Positions 47,201 through 52,165 are shown, numbered from the stretch's first letter. The stretch: 64,000 nucleotides of DNA from Undaria pinnatifida (GCA_012845835.1 JABAKD010000014.1:744001-808000), one strand, 5' to 3'. Numbers and translations are program-made. The notes: generated by a model not told the origin, from the sequence alone.

Positions 47201-47562
47201 GCAACAATCAAACCAAAATTGTTCACAGATATTCGACCTACCGATATCGTCACGCCCTCCCCTCACCTTGGCTCTTCTGTTGACGGCGCAGTTGTCGACC
47301 CGAACCACCGTCTCGAGCCCGGCATTAGTGGTCTGTGTCTGGCGGACGACAACGCTCGAGGTTGCGCTGAGCTTACGTTTGCAGCAGCTGTAATGCCCAG
47401 CACCTTGCTTGACGAAGTTCCAGCTGCTGCTGCGGTGCAACTACTACTATAACTGCTCCTGCTGCTGCTCTGCAGGTTCAAAGCTCGAGCAGATGCTCTT
47501 GGCATCATCAACCTGGCCACAGTGAGCTGACTCATTCTCGACATTGCGGTAGCTTGGGGCAT
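26139..47562 (-). CDS. ETFDH: electron-transfer flavoprotein:ubiquinone oxidoreductase, whole gene
   Basis: ETF-QO takes electrons from reduced ETF on the matrix side of the inner mitochondrial membrane and reduces ubiquinone, linking fatty-acid and amino-acid dehydrogenases to respiration. Thirteen exons splice in frame to 668 residues (human protein about 617). Residues 1-99 form an Arg/Ser/Ala-rich presequence ending [15 protein letters not shown] at 109-115 is the FAD motif. [19 protein letters not shown] and GLDYENP near 329-368 and [13 protein letters not shown] near 417-429 are family signatures. The 4Fe-4S ligands are Cys609 and the C-x2-C-x2-C at 637, 640 and 643; Cys642 is an extra cysteine. 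All introns are GT-AG, with phases 2,1,0,0,0,2,2,0,0,1,0,0. No frameshift or stop was found. Start choice: first Met of exon 1 (a second Met is at residue 7). The gene is therefore probably functional despite 19 kb of repeat-filled introns. Confidence 0.95.
26888..26992 (-). CDS. ETFDH: ETFDH exon 12: first Fe-S cysteine
   Basis: Residues 596-630: [20 protein letters not shown], then EGKKRAQL. Cys609 in [10 protein letters not shown] is the expected first ligand of the 4Fe-4S cluster. Acceptor GGACAG, donor GTGAGG, phase 0. Confidence 0.95.
27085..27205. repeat. ETFDH: G/T-rich degenerate repeat in intron 11
   Basis: Runs of gggtttggg, gggttcggg and ggggttgggg on the plus strand. It resembles but does not match an algal TTTAGGG telomere repeat and lies inside a gene. 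Confidence 0.7.
27205..27330. repeat. ETFDH: echo of the ETFDH exon 12 acceptor side
   Basis: taataaacctgtcggaaaaa, then accagctgaacttgtagctc, then ctcatccggcgcaacacgc matches the genuine exon 12 start and the intron above it at 26985-27095 (taagaaacctgtccgaaaac, accagctgaacttttagcgc). The copy keeps an AG at the acceptor position and about six bases of exon. Confidence 0.8.
27540..28500. repeat. ETFDH: tandem composite repeat with MITE M3 copies, intron 11
   Basis: A unit of about 420 bp occurs twice and a third time in part. It contains gagttgcaactg, then ctctcacccgaggggcaacg and gctaacggtggcggta, then a MITE-like M3 copy (27722-27955 and 28122-28350) with cacttgagaagcg/cacgtgaggagctc, cccacggcctaagtata and a terminal ctacccctaccgtag. 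The third start is at about 28408. The MITE was present before the tandem duplication. Confidence 0.65.
28561..28799 (-). CDS. ETFDH: ETFDH exon 11
   Basis: Residues 517-595: [39 protein letters not shown] and [19 protein letters not shown]. The Y-P-K-x-D-G-x-L-S-F-D and HEHDQPxHL motifs are diagnostic. Acceptor ACCCAG, donor GTAATG. Confidence 0.95.
29110..29250. repeat. ETFDH: short tandem duplication in intron 10
   Basis: tcccaatatcttgacacgtttacc and tttccaatatccaacatctg with acaagtttactcaacgcgga are two diverged copies of a 65-75-bp unit. Confidence 0.5.
29300..29378 (-). CDS. ETFDH: ETFDH exon 10
   Basis: Residues 490-515: [20 protein letters not shown], then PGLAYT. 79 bp, acceptor CATCAG, donor GTACGG, phase 1. 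KELxxVRN is a conserved block. Confidence 0.92.
29415..29660. repeat. ETFDH: tandem repeat and donor-side echo of exon 9
   Basis: Three units of about 55-60 bp contain cctgcatagcagtagtcg and taggttcatgctg. A related unit lies 19 kb away at 48830-48890. Within the right part, 29597-29640 read on minus gives [13 protein letters not shown] before GTGACA, a copy of the end of exon 9. Confidence 0.7.
29735..29825. repeat. ETFDH: duplicated exon 9 donor
   Basis: On the minus strand the genuine donor context cttgggtgagaagctgtgg is followed 60-65 bases on by cttgggtgagaagctgggat, with the GATGATGAC spacer repeated too. The two donors have the same GTGAGA core. Confidence 0.75.
29825..29920 (-). CDS. 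ETFDH: ETFDH exon 9
   Basis: Residues 458-489: a variable Ser/Ala/Asp-rich start, then [12 protein letters not shown], equivalent to the family's Y-x-K-x-L-x-D-S-W. Acceptor GCGCAG, donor GTGAGA. Both edges are duplicated nearby. Confidence 0.85.
30075..30260. repeat. ETFDH: acceptor-side echo of exon 9 in intron 8
   Basis: ggcgccttctgaggacttca, then ggtgccgctgtcagccac copies exon 9 (29860-29920). The similarity carries on into the intron (gcgcgtgttgcctctcaagc against gcgtgtgttgcctttcaagc). Period about 214 bp. The copied acceptor AG has been lost. Confidence 0.8.
30803..30890. repeat. ETFDH: donor-side echo of exon 8 in intron 8
   Basis: tgtttgcaacaaaccaacag, then aagcccccgctgctcacatc copies the last 40-50 bases of exon 8 (acctgcaacaaatcaaaaga, then agcctcggctgctagcatcc). 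The copied donor position reads GCAAAC instead of GTAAGG. Confidence 0.75.
30908..31157 (-). CDS. ETFDH: ETFDH exon 8
   Basis: Residues 375-457, after a 7.5-kb intron. [45 protein letters not shown] and [18 protein letters not shown] are all conserved. Acceptor TCTCAG, donor GTAAGG, phase 0. Its 3' edge is copied downstream at about 30803-30868. Confidence 0.95.
31395..31700. mobile_element. ETFDH: MITE-like M2 relative in intron 7
   Basis: Begins aagtgctaccacagg and has the family interior (gctcctcaactgaagagc, cgccatgggtttgtt, cttccattttctctcaaaa). The right end merges with the following GGGTC array, so its limits are uncertain. Confidence 0.4.
31700..32130. repeat. ETFDH: (GGGTC)n array, copy 1
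   Basis: Runs of cgggtcgggtcgggtc are separated by caagaggttttcaaaatctc-like spacers, four to five times. The left edge is cagggcttttcacgggtca. The plus strand could form G-quadruplexes. The inverse edge sequence, gatccgtgaaaagccctg, closes the second array at 38.4 kb. An aat/gacccgcgggtc palindromic part follows to about 32130. Confidence 0.8.
32344..32490 (-). pseudogene. Ty3/gypsy integrase fragment
   Basis: On the minus strand: [16 protein letters not shown], then [16 protein letters not shown]. This is the start of the retroviral-type integrase core, including the first catalytic Asp (AIDLV). The rest of the domain is absent. It is joined to unrelated sequence upstream at about 32592. 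Confidence 0.85.
32592..32636. repeat. 40-bp module, copy 1
   Basis: tgtgcgcaaccgcacgctcg with agggcgtcaccgccgccgg. Identical sequence is at 33298-33336; the first part recurs inverted at 53645-53675. Here it sits exactly between the broken reverse transcriptase and the integrase fragment. Confidence 0.85.
32640..32890 (-). pseudogene. Ty3/gypsy reverse transcriptase, N-terminal fragment
   Basis: On the minus strand: [19 protein letters not shown], then [20 protein letters not shown] and [17 protein letters not shown]. This is the conserved beginning of gypsy RT. It stops where the next residues would be the (F)xIDYR motif, because the 40-bp module follows. Confidence 0.9.
32893..33110 (+). 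pseudogene. gag-like fragment, opposite strand
   Basis: [11 protein letters not shown], then [17 protein letters not shown] has the spacing of retrotransposon gag capsid domains (A-x2-W/F-Y-x2-L, then W-x2-F/M-x4-F). It is divergent from the adjacent RT fragment, so the pieces were rearranged or come from two elements. Confidence 0.45.
33265..33540 (+). repeat. module copy 2 and flanking repeat
   Basis: ggaggtgtggagacacaccg, then aggtgggttatgtgcgcaac and the 40-bp module. Shared inverted with 53.5-53.7 kb, including actggtatccacaaaa at 33515-33530. The plus frame ([15 protein letters not shown]) is conserved between the two loci, which hints that it was once coding. Confidence 0.6.
33541..33610. 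repeat. perfect 34-bp tandem duplication
   Basis: aaattataatgttcatatat then gttttgttgacgt occurs twice in direct succession at the left edge of an A/T-rich island. Confidence 0.9.
33610..33930 (+). pseudogene. nad4: nuclear copy of mitochondrial nad4 (NUMT)
   Basis: The base composition drops sharply to A/T-rich. Plus-strand frames give [14 protein letters not shown], then (one frame on) SENIFI, then [15 protein letters not shown], then [12 protein letters not shown]. These occur in the order and spacing of the NADH dehydrogenase subunit 4 protein of algal mitochondria ([14 protein letters not shown]-x3-D-x3-FYIFFE; PMF-x-IGIWG). Frameshifts and stops (for example TAG where Glu is expected after ILF) show it is dead. 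It is cut at 33934 by a MITE. Confidence 0.8.
33936..34196. mobile_element. MITE family M1, copy 2
   Basis: Ends gagagtcaccccacggtagg (left) and, inverted from the right, gagccatcccacggtagggt. The interior is the inverse of copy 1 (ctatgccttagtcc on its minus strand; cttcgaaggcattcgg). It is inserted at the end of the nad4 fragment. Confidence 0.8.
34215..34274. repeat. 17-bp perfect hairpin, 26-bp loop
   Basis: aaaaattgaaaaacgtc at 34215-34231 is followed by its exact reverse complement at 34258-34274. Confidence 0.85.
34280..35200. other. ETFDH: A/T-rich intron sequence, nothing recognised
   Basis: A plus frame at 34255-34530 (91 residues, basic C-terminal half) is unrecognised. It could be further organelle-derived DNA because of its composition, but I see no diagnostic motif. 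Confidence 0.35.
35205..35460. repeat. ETFDH: tandem duplication, period about 120 bp
   Basis: aaacatccagcggtcagtc, then ccaatccaatcgttccacac, then taaaacctacctggtag recurs as aaacgtccagcggcgaacg, then caaaccgatcgttccgcact and aaaacctagtagtttggcgt. Confidence 0.7.
35670..36632 (-). pseudogene. Ty1/copia gag-protease fragment
   Basis: Minus strand. A basic start and a Gln-rich run (from CTG/CAG repeats at 36240-36335) lead to [13 protein letters not shown]. After a stop, another frame reads [19 protein letters not shown], the copia protease active site (D-S-A/G) with its INHM context. A further frame gives [20 protein letters not shown], then LHCATDV and [19 protein letters not shown]. At least two frameshifts are present, and reverse transcriptase is absent. 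It lies within ETFDH intron 7. Confidence 0.75.
37320..37790. repeat. ETFDH: tandem duplication with CAG runs, period about 250 bp
   Basis: Two units share ataccagtacgaa, cagtcgtcgtcg, the (CAG)n run, ctggcagcagcaagcaccag, ggatcgcagcccctgctgac and gctaggctgcttgccggggc. They differ mainly in CAG number (about 9 against 5). Confidence 0.9.
38040..38395. repeat. ETFDH: (GGGTC)n array, copy 2
   Basis: Five blocks of gggtcgggtcgggtc on the plus strand are separated by aagaggtttgaaaatctcgc-like spacers. The right edge turns into gacccgacccgacccgg and ends gatccgtgaaaagccctg, the inverse of the left edge of copy 1. Confidence 0.85.
38450..38612. mobile_element. MITE M2, short copy in intron 7
   Basis: gtgcacccttatcgtaccac at left and cccgtaccgtagcatatgtc at right. 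The interior has ggccatggaatggtccatcg with gattgcaattccattctgtc, close to the copies at 17.4 and 39.6 kb. Confidence 0.6.
38676..38822 (-). CDS. ETFDH: ETFDH exon 7: quinone/ETF-QO core
   Basis: Residues 326-373: [20 protein letters not shown], then [20 protein letters not shown] and DYENPHLN. These blocks belong to the part of ETF-QO that binds ubiquinone and meets the membrane. Acceptor CGTAAG (non-CAG), donor GTGAGT. Confidence 0.95.
39040..39240. repeat. ETFDH: tandem block and poly-G tract in intron 6
   Basis: acaacaccaagat with ggggttgg occurs twice (39108 and 39176 regions). A G homopolymer lies at about 39220-39238. Confidence 0.6.
39314..39417 (-). CDS. ETFDH: ETFDH exon 6
   Basis: Residues 291-324: [20 protein letters not shown], then [13 protein letters not shown]. 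Acceptor ATGCAG, donor GTGAGC, phase 2. Confidence 0.95.
39450..39722. mobile_element. MITE family M2 in intron 5
   Basis: Left end gcgtgctacgataacgttag, right end (inverted) acgccctacagtaggggtcc. The interior has tttttggccgaaaatgttat, cacttgaggaacc and ccaatggagtgttcatcgga. Confidence 0.65.
39718..40000. repeat. ETFDH: GGGT-rich minisatellite
   Basis: About 280 bp of tgggtgggtgggtgagtgg variants directly after the MITE. Both-strand frames (Pro-Thr-His and Gly-Trp-Val) are artefacts. The G-rich strand is the plus strand, opposite to the ETFDH sense strand. Confidence 0.95.
40188..40325 (-). CDS. ETFDH: ETFDH exon 5
   Basis: Residues 245-290: [18 protein letters not shown], then [20 protein letters not shown]. 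The ARQTLFAEG stretch is a family signature. Acceptor GGTCAG, donor GTGCGT, phase 0 at both ends. Confidence 0.95.
40382..40465. repeat. ETFDH: ATCGAT-rich block and echo of exon 5 acceptor
   Basis: tatcgataattatcgatgat with cgatatatcgatatttcgat precedes gcgacgtaaacgatgcctccctgatcaatt, a copy of the exon 5 start and acceptor (gcgacgccaacgacgcctcc with ctgaccaatg at 40308-40333). Offset about 120 bp. The AG acceptor is kept. Confidence 0.8.
40488..40725. mobile_element. MITE-like M3 copy in intron 4
   Basis: acggtaagggtgcac at left, cttatcctagcacacg at right. The interior has cgaggagttct, catctcaccctaaaaactgt, and ccacgccctacgaatacaac as in the other M3 copies. Confidence 0.55.
40900..41155. 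mobile_element. MITE-like M2 copy in intron 4
   Basis: tatacctaggctgtgcggtt, gttcaccgggttgcttttcc, cagagctcctcaagtgagta and taccactatgataccgtggc correspond to M2 interior and right-end blocks. The left end is degraded. Confidence 0.45.
41298..41423 (-). CDS. ETFDH: ETFDH exon 4
   Basis: Residues 203-244: [17 protein letters not shown], then [18 protein letters not shown], among the most conserved blocks of the family. Acceptor TTACAG, donor GTGAGG, phase 0 at both ends. Confidence 0.95.
41600..41790. repeat. ETFDH: echo of exon 4 acceptor region in intron 3
   Basis: cacatagttgttgccgtagc with tactctgcagcgg copies exon 4 (tacatagttgccgtggttgc with tctgtaatgg at 41405). The similarity runs on through gaaaccatccgtacggaagc, gtgccagtttgcgtgag and gtgcgagtaccggtatgtag. 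Period about 213 bp. The copied acceptor is CTGCAG, arguably better than the genuine TTACAG. Confidence 0.9.
41835..41915 (-). repeat. ETFDH: echo of exon 3 donor side, copy 3
   Basis: On minus: [20 protein letters not shown] followed by GTAAGA, against [19 protein letters not shown] and GTGAGA in the genuine exon. The copied donor is intact. Confidence 0.9.
41930..42040 (-). repeat. ETFDH: echo of exon 3, copy 2 (longest)
   Basis: About 105 bp of exon 3 are duplicated: gagctccggtagcgttcttg, then cagagtttttgcggaacccg, then gaagcttatacgacggtccc and ctgcagtgagattg. The frame is disturbed but GTGAGA is retained. Homologous exon positions run from about residue 171 to the donor. Confidence 0.85.
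42118..42186 (-). repeat. ETFDH: echo of exon 3 donor side, copy 1
   Basis: Directly adjacent to the genuine donor. cgcacggaatccaaatctta, then catgatcccgaacgtcttgc and cccgcagtgggcaag copies the exon end; the donor-like bases become GGGCAAG. Confidence 0.85.
42187..42341 (-). CDS. ETFDH: ETFDH exon 3
   Basis: Residues 152-202. Begins [20 protein letters not shown], followed by PVTED, both conserved in ETF-QO; ends LLPPQL. Acceptor GTGCAG, donor GTGAGA, phase 0. Its 3' edge is copied several times in intron 3. Confidence 0.95.
42370..42640. repeat. ETFDH: tandem duplication in intron 2
   Basis: gttagggctacgtccaaaga, then gatttagccctttacaactg recurs as gttagagatacgtctcagga, then gattaacccctttacaatcg. 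Period about 140 bp. A third degenerate piece is at about 43380-43440. Confidence 0.65.
42944..43098 (-). CDS. ETFDH: ETFDH exon 2: FAD-binding
   Basis: Residues 100-150, from an acceptor CTTTAG. Includes [20 protein letters not shown], the dinucleotide-binding beta-alpha-beta, and ends in EVGSHILS. Donor is GTGCTG, phase 1. Several partial copies of its 5' edge lie upstream in intron 1. Confidence 0.95.
43235..43545. repeat. ETFDH: echoes of exon 2 acceptor side, copies A and B
   Basis: Copy A (about 43238-43280) reads on minus ccttcag|ggagacgttggagtacgatg, against the genuine ctttag|ggagacaatggagtacgacg. Copy B (about 43482-43535) extends further into the exon: [12 protein letters not shown] against [12 protein letters not shown]. 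The spacer unit between copies (gaacgcgggcaagtccgtgt, then gtctgtgatgggtgtg) is repeated as well. Confidence 0.9.
43550..44700. other. ETFDH: intron 1, no recognisable feature
   Basis: Only short frames. The plus frame at 43955-44320 (121 residues) and its minus partners are unrecognised. Confidence 0.4.
44720..44920. repeat. ETFDH: echo of exon 2 acceptor side, copy C
   Basis: gtgcaacatcgtactccggc with atatccctggagttg is another exon 2 start, preceded by the unit block gacgcgggcaggcctgtgtc. The initiator-like ATG is replaced. Confidence 0.7.
44930..45240. repeat. ETFDH: minisatellite, unit about 55 bp
   Basis: Five to six copies of taggtaggggattgatgtct then accaccccttctcgccactg-like units. 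Confidence 0.85.
45245..45560. repeat. ETFDH: echoes of exon 2 acceptor side, copies D-F
   Basis: Three further degenerate units: cgatagattgctccatcatttccctgaaa near 45253, actctatcgttttgctggag near 45322 and gatgtcttaccccatcgtct near 45467. Each is followed by an agtcggggata/gcaatgggggata-like block and gggatggaggcgcag. Confidence 0.7.
45600..46480. repeat. ETFDH: intron 1 tandem repeat, period about 235 bp
   Basis: Units contain gcagcagcagtg..., gccagccgaaagggaagccg, cgtcgtgtctaccttcacca, gacagcttgttctattgcca and gatcccgtacaaaacaaggt with cgctgagtgatg. Three full and one to two partial units. The last two pieces (46245-46345 and 46360-46475) are almost identical, so that step is recent. Confidence 0.85.
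46490..47266. other. ETFDH: intron 1, exon 1-proximal part
   Basis: No repeat or coding signal stands out. The minus frame at 46602-46964 (120 residues) matches nothing I recognise and is not needed to join exons 1 and 2. Confidence 0.4.
47267..47562 (-). CDS. ETFDH: ETFDH exon 1: mitochondrial presequence
   Basis: 98 codons plus two bases, donor GTGAGG. Composition is rich in Arg, Ser and Ala with no acidic residue until the last few positions; RRWFGSTT precedes STEEP. This is typical of matrix targeting. The split Arg codon AG|G joins exon 2 to read [11 protein letters not shown], which agrees with the N-terminus of bacterial ETF-QO (REsMEYDV-like). Confidence 0.85.
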
Positions 47563-47930
47563 GCACGAGGAAACGTCAGGGAGAAGGGTGGGGTGTTGCG
47601 GTAGTGCCTATGGTGTAGGGCACCGCTTTGTGTGTGCTGTGTGCTGTGTTCTGTGTTCTGTGAGGATGGCTCAGGTTTCAAGAGGTTTGGAGGCCATGAC
47701 AATGTCAATATCACAAGAGGGTACCCGGGTATTGTTTTTTTCGCCCGTTTATTTTTTCTTCTCCATTCTTCGTCGCGATCCACATGAAGAAGACAAGGCG
47801 AAGGCGACTCTTTCTTGTTTCTGATAATGCAGCAGCAACCGAGCAGCAGAACGTACCGAGAGTAGTACGTAGCAGTAGTAGTTAGATTAGCAGAAGATCG
47901 TGCACTTCTGATTACAGTACGCGCAATCGA
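47563..47930. other. ETFDH upstream region
   Basis: This should hold the promoter and 5' leader of ETFDH. I see no TATA box at a convincing distance. Plus-strand tgtgctgtgtgctgtgttct is a short simple repeat. Confidence 0.4.
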
Positions 47931-47934
47931 CCTC

Positions 47935-48128
47935 GGTGCGCGCTGCTGTCAACGAATGCGTCGGCGTTGCGATTCAGACGCTTTCTCTCGAGCACAAGGC
48001 GGTCAACACCACTACTATTAATAATAGTAAACACACGACGCGTATGGAAATGCGTGGAAGTGTGGTGTGCTCAAGCTTTATTTTTCCCCATCCGCCGGAG
48101 GATGAAAAAAAAAAAGAAAAAAAAAATA
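47935..48128 (+). mobile_element. poly(A)-tailed retroposon, copy 1
   Basis: The last 90 bp (gtatggaaatgcgtggaagt, gctcaagctttatttttccc, catccgccggaggatg) end in an A-rich tail at 48106-48126. The inverse copy at 55221-55345 ends in a pure A run. The 5' extent is uncertain. Confidence 0.6.
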
Positions 48129-48239
48129 GTAAAACGCTAAGAATTGGAAACGCAACTGTTCCACGCCTCCTGTATTACAACTGTTACATACAATGCTATC
48201 GGTTCCCTCATACGAAAGTGCCCCCAGGAACGTAGCTTA

Positions 48240-49070
48240 AACATTTAAATTACCAGTATTACGCGGGGGAAAAGAAATTCGGCAGCTGTTATCTAATACT
48301 GTACCGGTACTGAATGAAGTAGTTAGTGAAGGACACACCCTTTCTTTCTACGTACTACGTACCGTAAATCCAATAATAATACCTGGTACGTCGGTTTCTT
48401 ACCTCGGAGAGCCGGCACTACTACTACTGCAGTTGTTAGTAGTACCTCTCCCATCGTGCATTCACGTTGCGTGCCTTGGCAGGATCGTTTCGCTGTGGTT
48501 GCCGTATAGCACGTACTACTCTAATACAATAACGCATCCCCTTGTTAATGGAATGAATTTCTGGGGCGATTTTCTCCCAAACAACGGGGTAACACCCACA
48601 CGGCGAAAATGGTGGCCTTGGAAAGTGTTATGGTATCCCGCCTCCACCTCGTTGCGGCGTTACGATTTACAGCATCTGTCTCCTTTATAGCATGCAGGCG
48701 TTATCGCCTGCCTGATCGAACGCCTTCGCGGTCGCCTCCCTTCTGTCAGAATGTATCCACAGCGGGCAGCAAGCGACCAATAATACCAGAGATGTAACAT
48801 CCAAGCAGCCCTCGTGTGAGTGACCACCGCAATACAGAGCCAGAGGCACCCCCGCAAAGCAGTAGTCGGTCCCTAGGTCCATGCTGCCCCAACGCTGCTA
48901 CACTGGCGTTTTGTCGGTAGGTGCTGGTGTTCTGTTAGATCGGTAAAATTTTGCTCCGCAGATTGGTTTTCCTTTCTTTCTCGAGACCTTCGCCGAGATT
49001 GCTTGCTAATTTTTTTCGATGCCTTCCACGGATCAGAGCGATAGAGAACATAGCTACCCCCAATATAGTA
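48240..49070. other. intergenic; one dispersed repeat unit
   Basis: At 48820-48890, gtgtgagtgacca, cagagccagaggcaccc and gcaaagcagtagtcggtccc with taggtccatgctg match the tandem unit in ETFDH intron 9. Otherwise nothing is recognised. Confidence 0.5.
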
Positions 49071-49077
49071 GCGCCGA

Positions 49078-49515
49078 GCCCAGGGGCATGACCACTCGCA
49101 TCACGGCAGGAGCTGGATCTTCCGAGGACGCGTCAAAGAGGTCGGTTTAGCCTCTCGTTGATGCCCATTGTAATTTGGCACGCTGTTTTTCACTACGTTT
49201 TAGTGTTGTGTTAATAGCAGCAAAAGGAGCCCATTTTCGATGACAGGTACTCCCACACGCTAATCCGCCCCACCCGCGGGCTCGTCCTCGCAGCTAGCTA
49301 CGGGCTCGTCATTGCAGCTAGCTTCAAGCCCGAGCCCAGCGGCACGGCCGCTTGCCCCGTGATTGGAGCCATAGGTCTCCCACGGGCTCGACGAAGCGGT
49401 CGGTTTAGCCCCTCTTTGATACCCGTTGTAACGTGGCGCGATGTTTGTTTTCTTCTGTACGTTTTAGAGTAGTGGCATTTAAAAGCAGAACGAGAAGCCC
49501 ACTCTAGACGACGAT
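49078..49515. repeat. tandem duplication, period about 250 bp
   Basis: gagcccaggggcatg, gaggtcggtttagcctctcg, gatgcccattgtaatttggc and tagcagcaaaaggagcccat recur as gagcccagcggcacg, gcggtcggtttagcccctct, gatacccgttgtaacgtggc and aagcagaacgagaagcccac. It may be part of the 5' region of the gypsy element that follows. Confidence 0.75.
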
Positions 49516-49648
49516 ATCCAACATACTCAATCCCGATTAAATACACTGCTCTAGGCAGTAGACCCAGTGAGACCCCTCAATGGCCACACCGTTATAGGTC
49601 CTTAGGACACGCAGGCTAACCAACTCGCTCGCCCCCCCTCAGCGTCAG

Positions 49649-50570
49649 GTGCTGACGCCCAGCAAGTCTACCCCAGACAGAGGCAACCACGCTCAAGCGT
49701 CGCACTTGCTCGCTGATTATGCCAGCTGCTGTGATTTTTTTGTTGTTGCGATATTTGTTCGATCGTGTCGCGGCAACGTTGTCGTTCTCGATTCCGGCCC
49801 CTCGGCACACGTGGTGAGCATGAAGAAGCTCTTCCCGCGCTTTTAAAAACGCAACATCAAGCTCACAGGCTACCCTTAGCGCCACGGACACGGGTTCCCT
49901 CGGATACACTATCTTCCCCGCCAGCTCCAAGCGGCGCGTCGGCAAAGTAGAGGCCCTCACGAAATTGCCCATACCGGACGACACCAACCAGGTACGCTCA
50001 TTGATGAGCGGTGTCGTCTGAGTTACAGAAAGTTTTTGCGCAATCTAGCGAGGAGGATGCGCTCGCTCACCTCCCTCCTTAAATTGAACGTCAAGTTCGT
50101 TTTTACCCCCGCCATGCCAGTCGTTGTGCGGGAGCTCCTCGAAGAGCTATCAAAGCCCTTTCCTCCTTTATTGCGATACCAGTTACGACGGTTTCGGAGC
50201 TACTCCTGAACAAGAGCAAGACGACCTATCCATTTTTCCCATCTTGTTTTTATCAGTCGCGCCACGCCGCAATCGTGTCTAAATGTGATCGGACTCCATT
50301 CGATTGGGAAGCTGCCAACATGCCTGGAGCATCATGCGCTTTCGCGGTTATTTATGAGGTGCCACGCCCCGTGTTTTTTTTCTCAGACCACAAAGCGCTG
50401 GCCACAACCCACGCGTGCAGCGGTGGTTGAAAGTTTCACACCGCGTACAGATACACGCTGGAATATCGCAAGGGCCATGCTAACGGAAAAGCCAATTTTC
50501 TGTCTCCCTTACTCCTGCCCGCCACCGAGAGCGACCGTACCAGACGAAGGACGTAATTTCCTCGTCCGTC
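49649..50570 (+). pseudogene. Ty3/gypsy polyprotein with internal deletion
   Basis: Protease: VVVLDSGPSAHVVSMKKLF (catalytic DSG) near 49780-49840. A frame change leads to SATDTGSLGYTIFPASSKRR, then without a gap VGKVEALTKLPIPDDTNQVR, the end of the RT domain. Next YRKFLRNLARRMRSLTSLLK and NVKFVFTPAM; then in another frame GFGATPEQEQDDLSIFPILF of RNase H, and finally SDHKALATTHA and HTAYRYTLEYRKGHANGKAN. At least three frameshifts are present. Nearly the whole RT catalytic core is missing between protease and RT end. No integrase follows. Confidence 0.85.
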
Positions 50571-50739
50571 CCCGAAGCCCTTTTCCCGGTAGGGTCCCCG
50601 TCATGCGTGTCGGCCTGGGTAGGCTGACGCCGCAAAAAACGAGTTCTGGCTCGGGTGGACTCCCGCTCTCCTCGCACGATTTTCGGTTTGTTCGCAAACA
50701 AGGGCCCCGTATGAGGTTTGACAACCTCGACACTCCTTG

Positions 50740-51096
50740 ATACATGCCGCGGTAGAGGTGCGCCCAAATTTTCAGAGGTTATCTTGATCACTTGAGGAGC
50801 TCTGTAACACCTGATTAATTGAGCAAACCAAAAATGAGGCCCTCGACGGACAAACCTATGACCCCTACGATGAGGAGCTCAACACCATCACCATCACCCG
50901 AAACGTGACTTCGAAGGCGTTCGCTCACGCACATCGGACCAGCGCTTCTATGCGCTAGCCCCACTAACAGTCTATTAATAGTCCCAAAACAAGTATATAC
51001 TCATAAAAGTGTCAGAACAACCGGTAGATCCTCGCCTGAGGACTTCAGCTGCGAAAAACTGCAACCCCTATCGCGGGATGACTCTCTACACTATTA
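50740..51096. mobile_element. MITE family M1, degenerate copy 3
   Basis: Left end near ccgcggtagaggtgcgcc, right end gcaacccctatcgcgggatg with actctc. The interior has gtgacttcgaaggcgttcgc and cttctatgcgctagccccac as in copy 1. An internal insertion or local duplication makes it longer. Confidence 0.6.
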
Positions 51097-51195
51097 TACT
51101 ATTACACTATTAGTACTATTATAATATTAGTCCTATAATACTATTAGTACTATTAGTACTATTAGTACTATTTGTACTATTAGTAAGTACTGATG
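51096..51195. repeat. ACTATTAGT microsatellite
   Basis: About 100 bp of actattagtactattagt units at the right edge of the M1 copy. Copy 1 of M1 also ends in a CTA-rich microsatellite. Confidence 0.9.
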
Positions 51196-51199
51196 AAGG

Positions 51200-51970
51200 T
51201 TACGGTATTGCAGTAAAATACCCTCAACTTTCACTGCCGGATTTCCATCACTCGCGCGAGTGAATCTGCACCTCCCTGACAAACACACGTTCGGCGTTTT
51301 TTTCTGGCGCAGCGTAGCTGACCACCCCTTTTCGTGTTGCTATCGAGAATTATGTTAAACAGCGCGAAAGCTTGTGACGACAAGGAACAGGAGGGTCACT
51401 TGCGCGAGCGACACCGAACCACTGAAAAAAAATGCCCAAAAGTGGTCAAAAGGGGGTAAGCAACACAACCCCCCTACCGTAGCATTGATGTACACTACTG
51501 TACTTGTACCGTCGTAGCAAAATGGCTGTCGAGTGCCTCTTCTCGCCATTGTTGTGTTATGTTTACCCTCCGACAGTATAGCGTAGACGCCGTTCCGATG
51601 TAAATCGAATATCCTCCCGTGAAGCAATAGTACCCCTTCTCATGGTTATTGCTCCGGAGGGCTTCCCATCACGAGGTCGTAGTTTTCAAACCCACATAGC
51701 CTCTTGCTGTGTTGCCCGGGCGACGTTCAGTATAGATTGACTCGCCGGTATGAGGCAGGTTATGGCAATAAGCAGTCTCAATGGCGTATGTGTGAGCTTT
51801 CTGTGCATTATGCATCAACTTTGTAGAACTACTTTTCACCTCCGACACCGGAAAGCGAGTAGTTCAGATGGCCGCAAGTCATAACGGTACTGTACCTGGT
51901 ATAGTATCGGACATGCCATTATAGTACACGAAACGCGTTCGGGTGATTGTGTCAGTGCCGCTGCTTTGCT
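51200..51970. other. intergenic; fragment of repeat R5
   Basis: 51545-51650 (accctccgacagtatagcgt, agacgccgttccgatgtaaa, tcgaatatcctcc) matches the inner ends of the R5 inverted repeat at 58.3 and 59.55 kb. cactcgcgcgagtg palindromes are at 51250. No gene recognised. Confidence 0.5.
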
Positions 51971-52165
51971 TATAATGTGAATTCGTTGTCAACAAGAGCC
52001 TTTGAAATTACATTTATTCTATAGAAACGGATGGTCACCTCCACCCCCCCTCCCTTCCCTCCCCCCCCAAAACCTGAGTTCATTGTCAAGAGGCTGAGGA
52101 ATGACATCCTCCACACACGCATGAACGCCCCCCGCCCCCCTCCCCTCCCCTCCCCCCCGCCTCCC
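51970..52165. repeat. C-rich tandem duplication
   Basis: gaattcgttgtcaacaagag, ttgaaattacatttattct and gagttcattgtcaagaggct, aggaatgacatcctccac begin two units. Both are followed by acccccctcccctcccccc-type C-runs. Confidence 0.65.
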
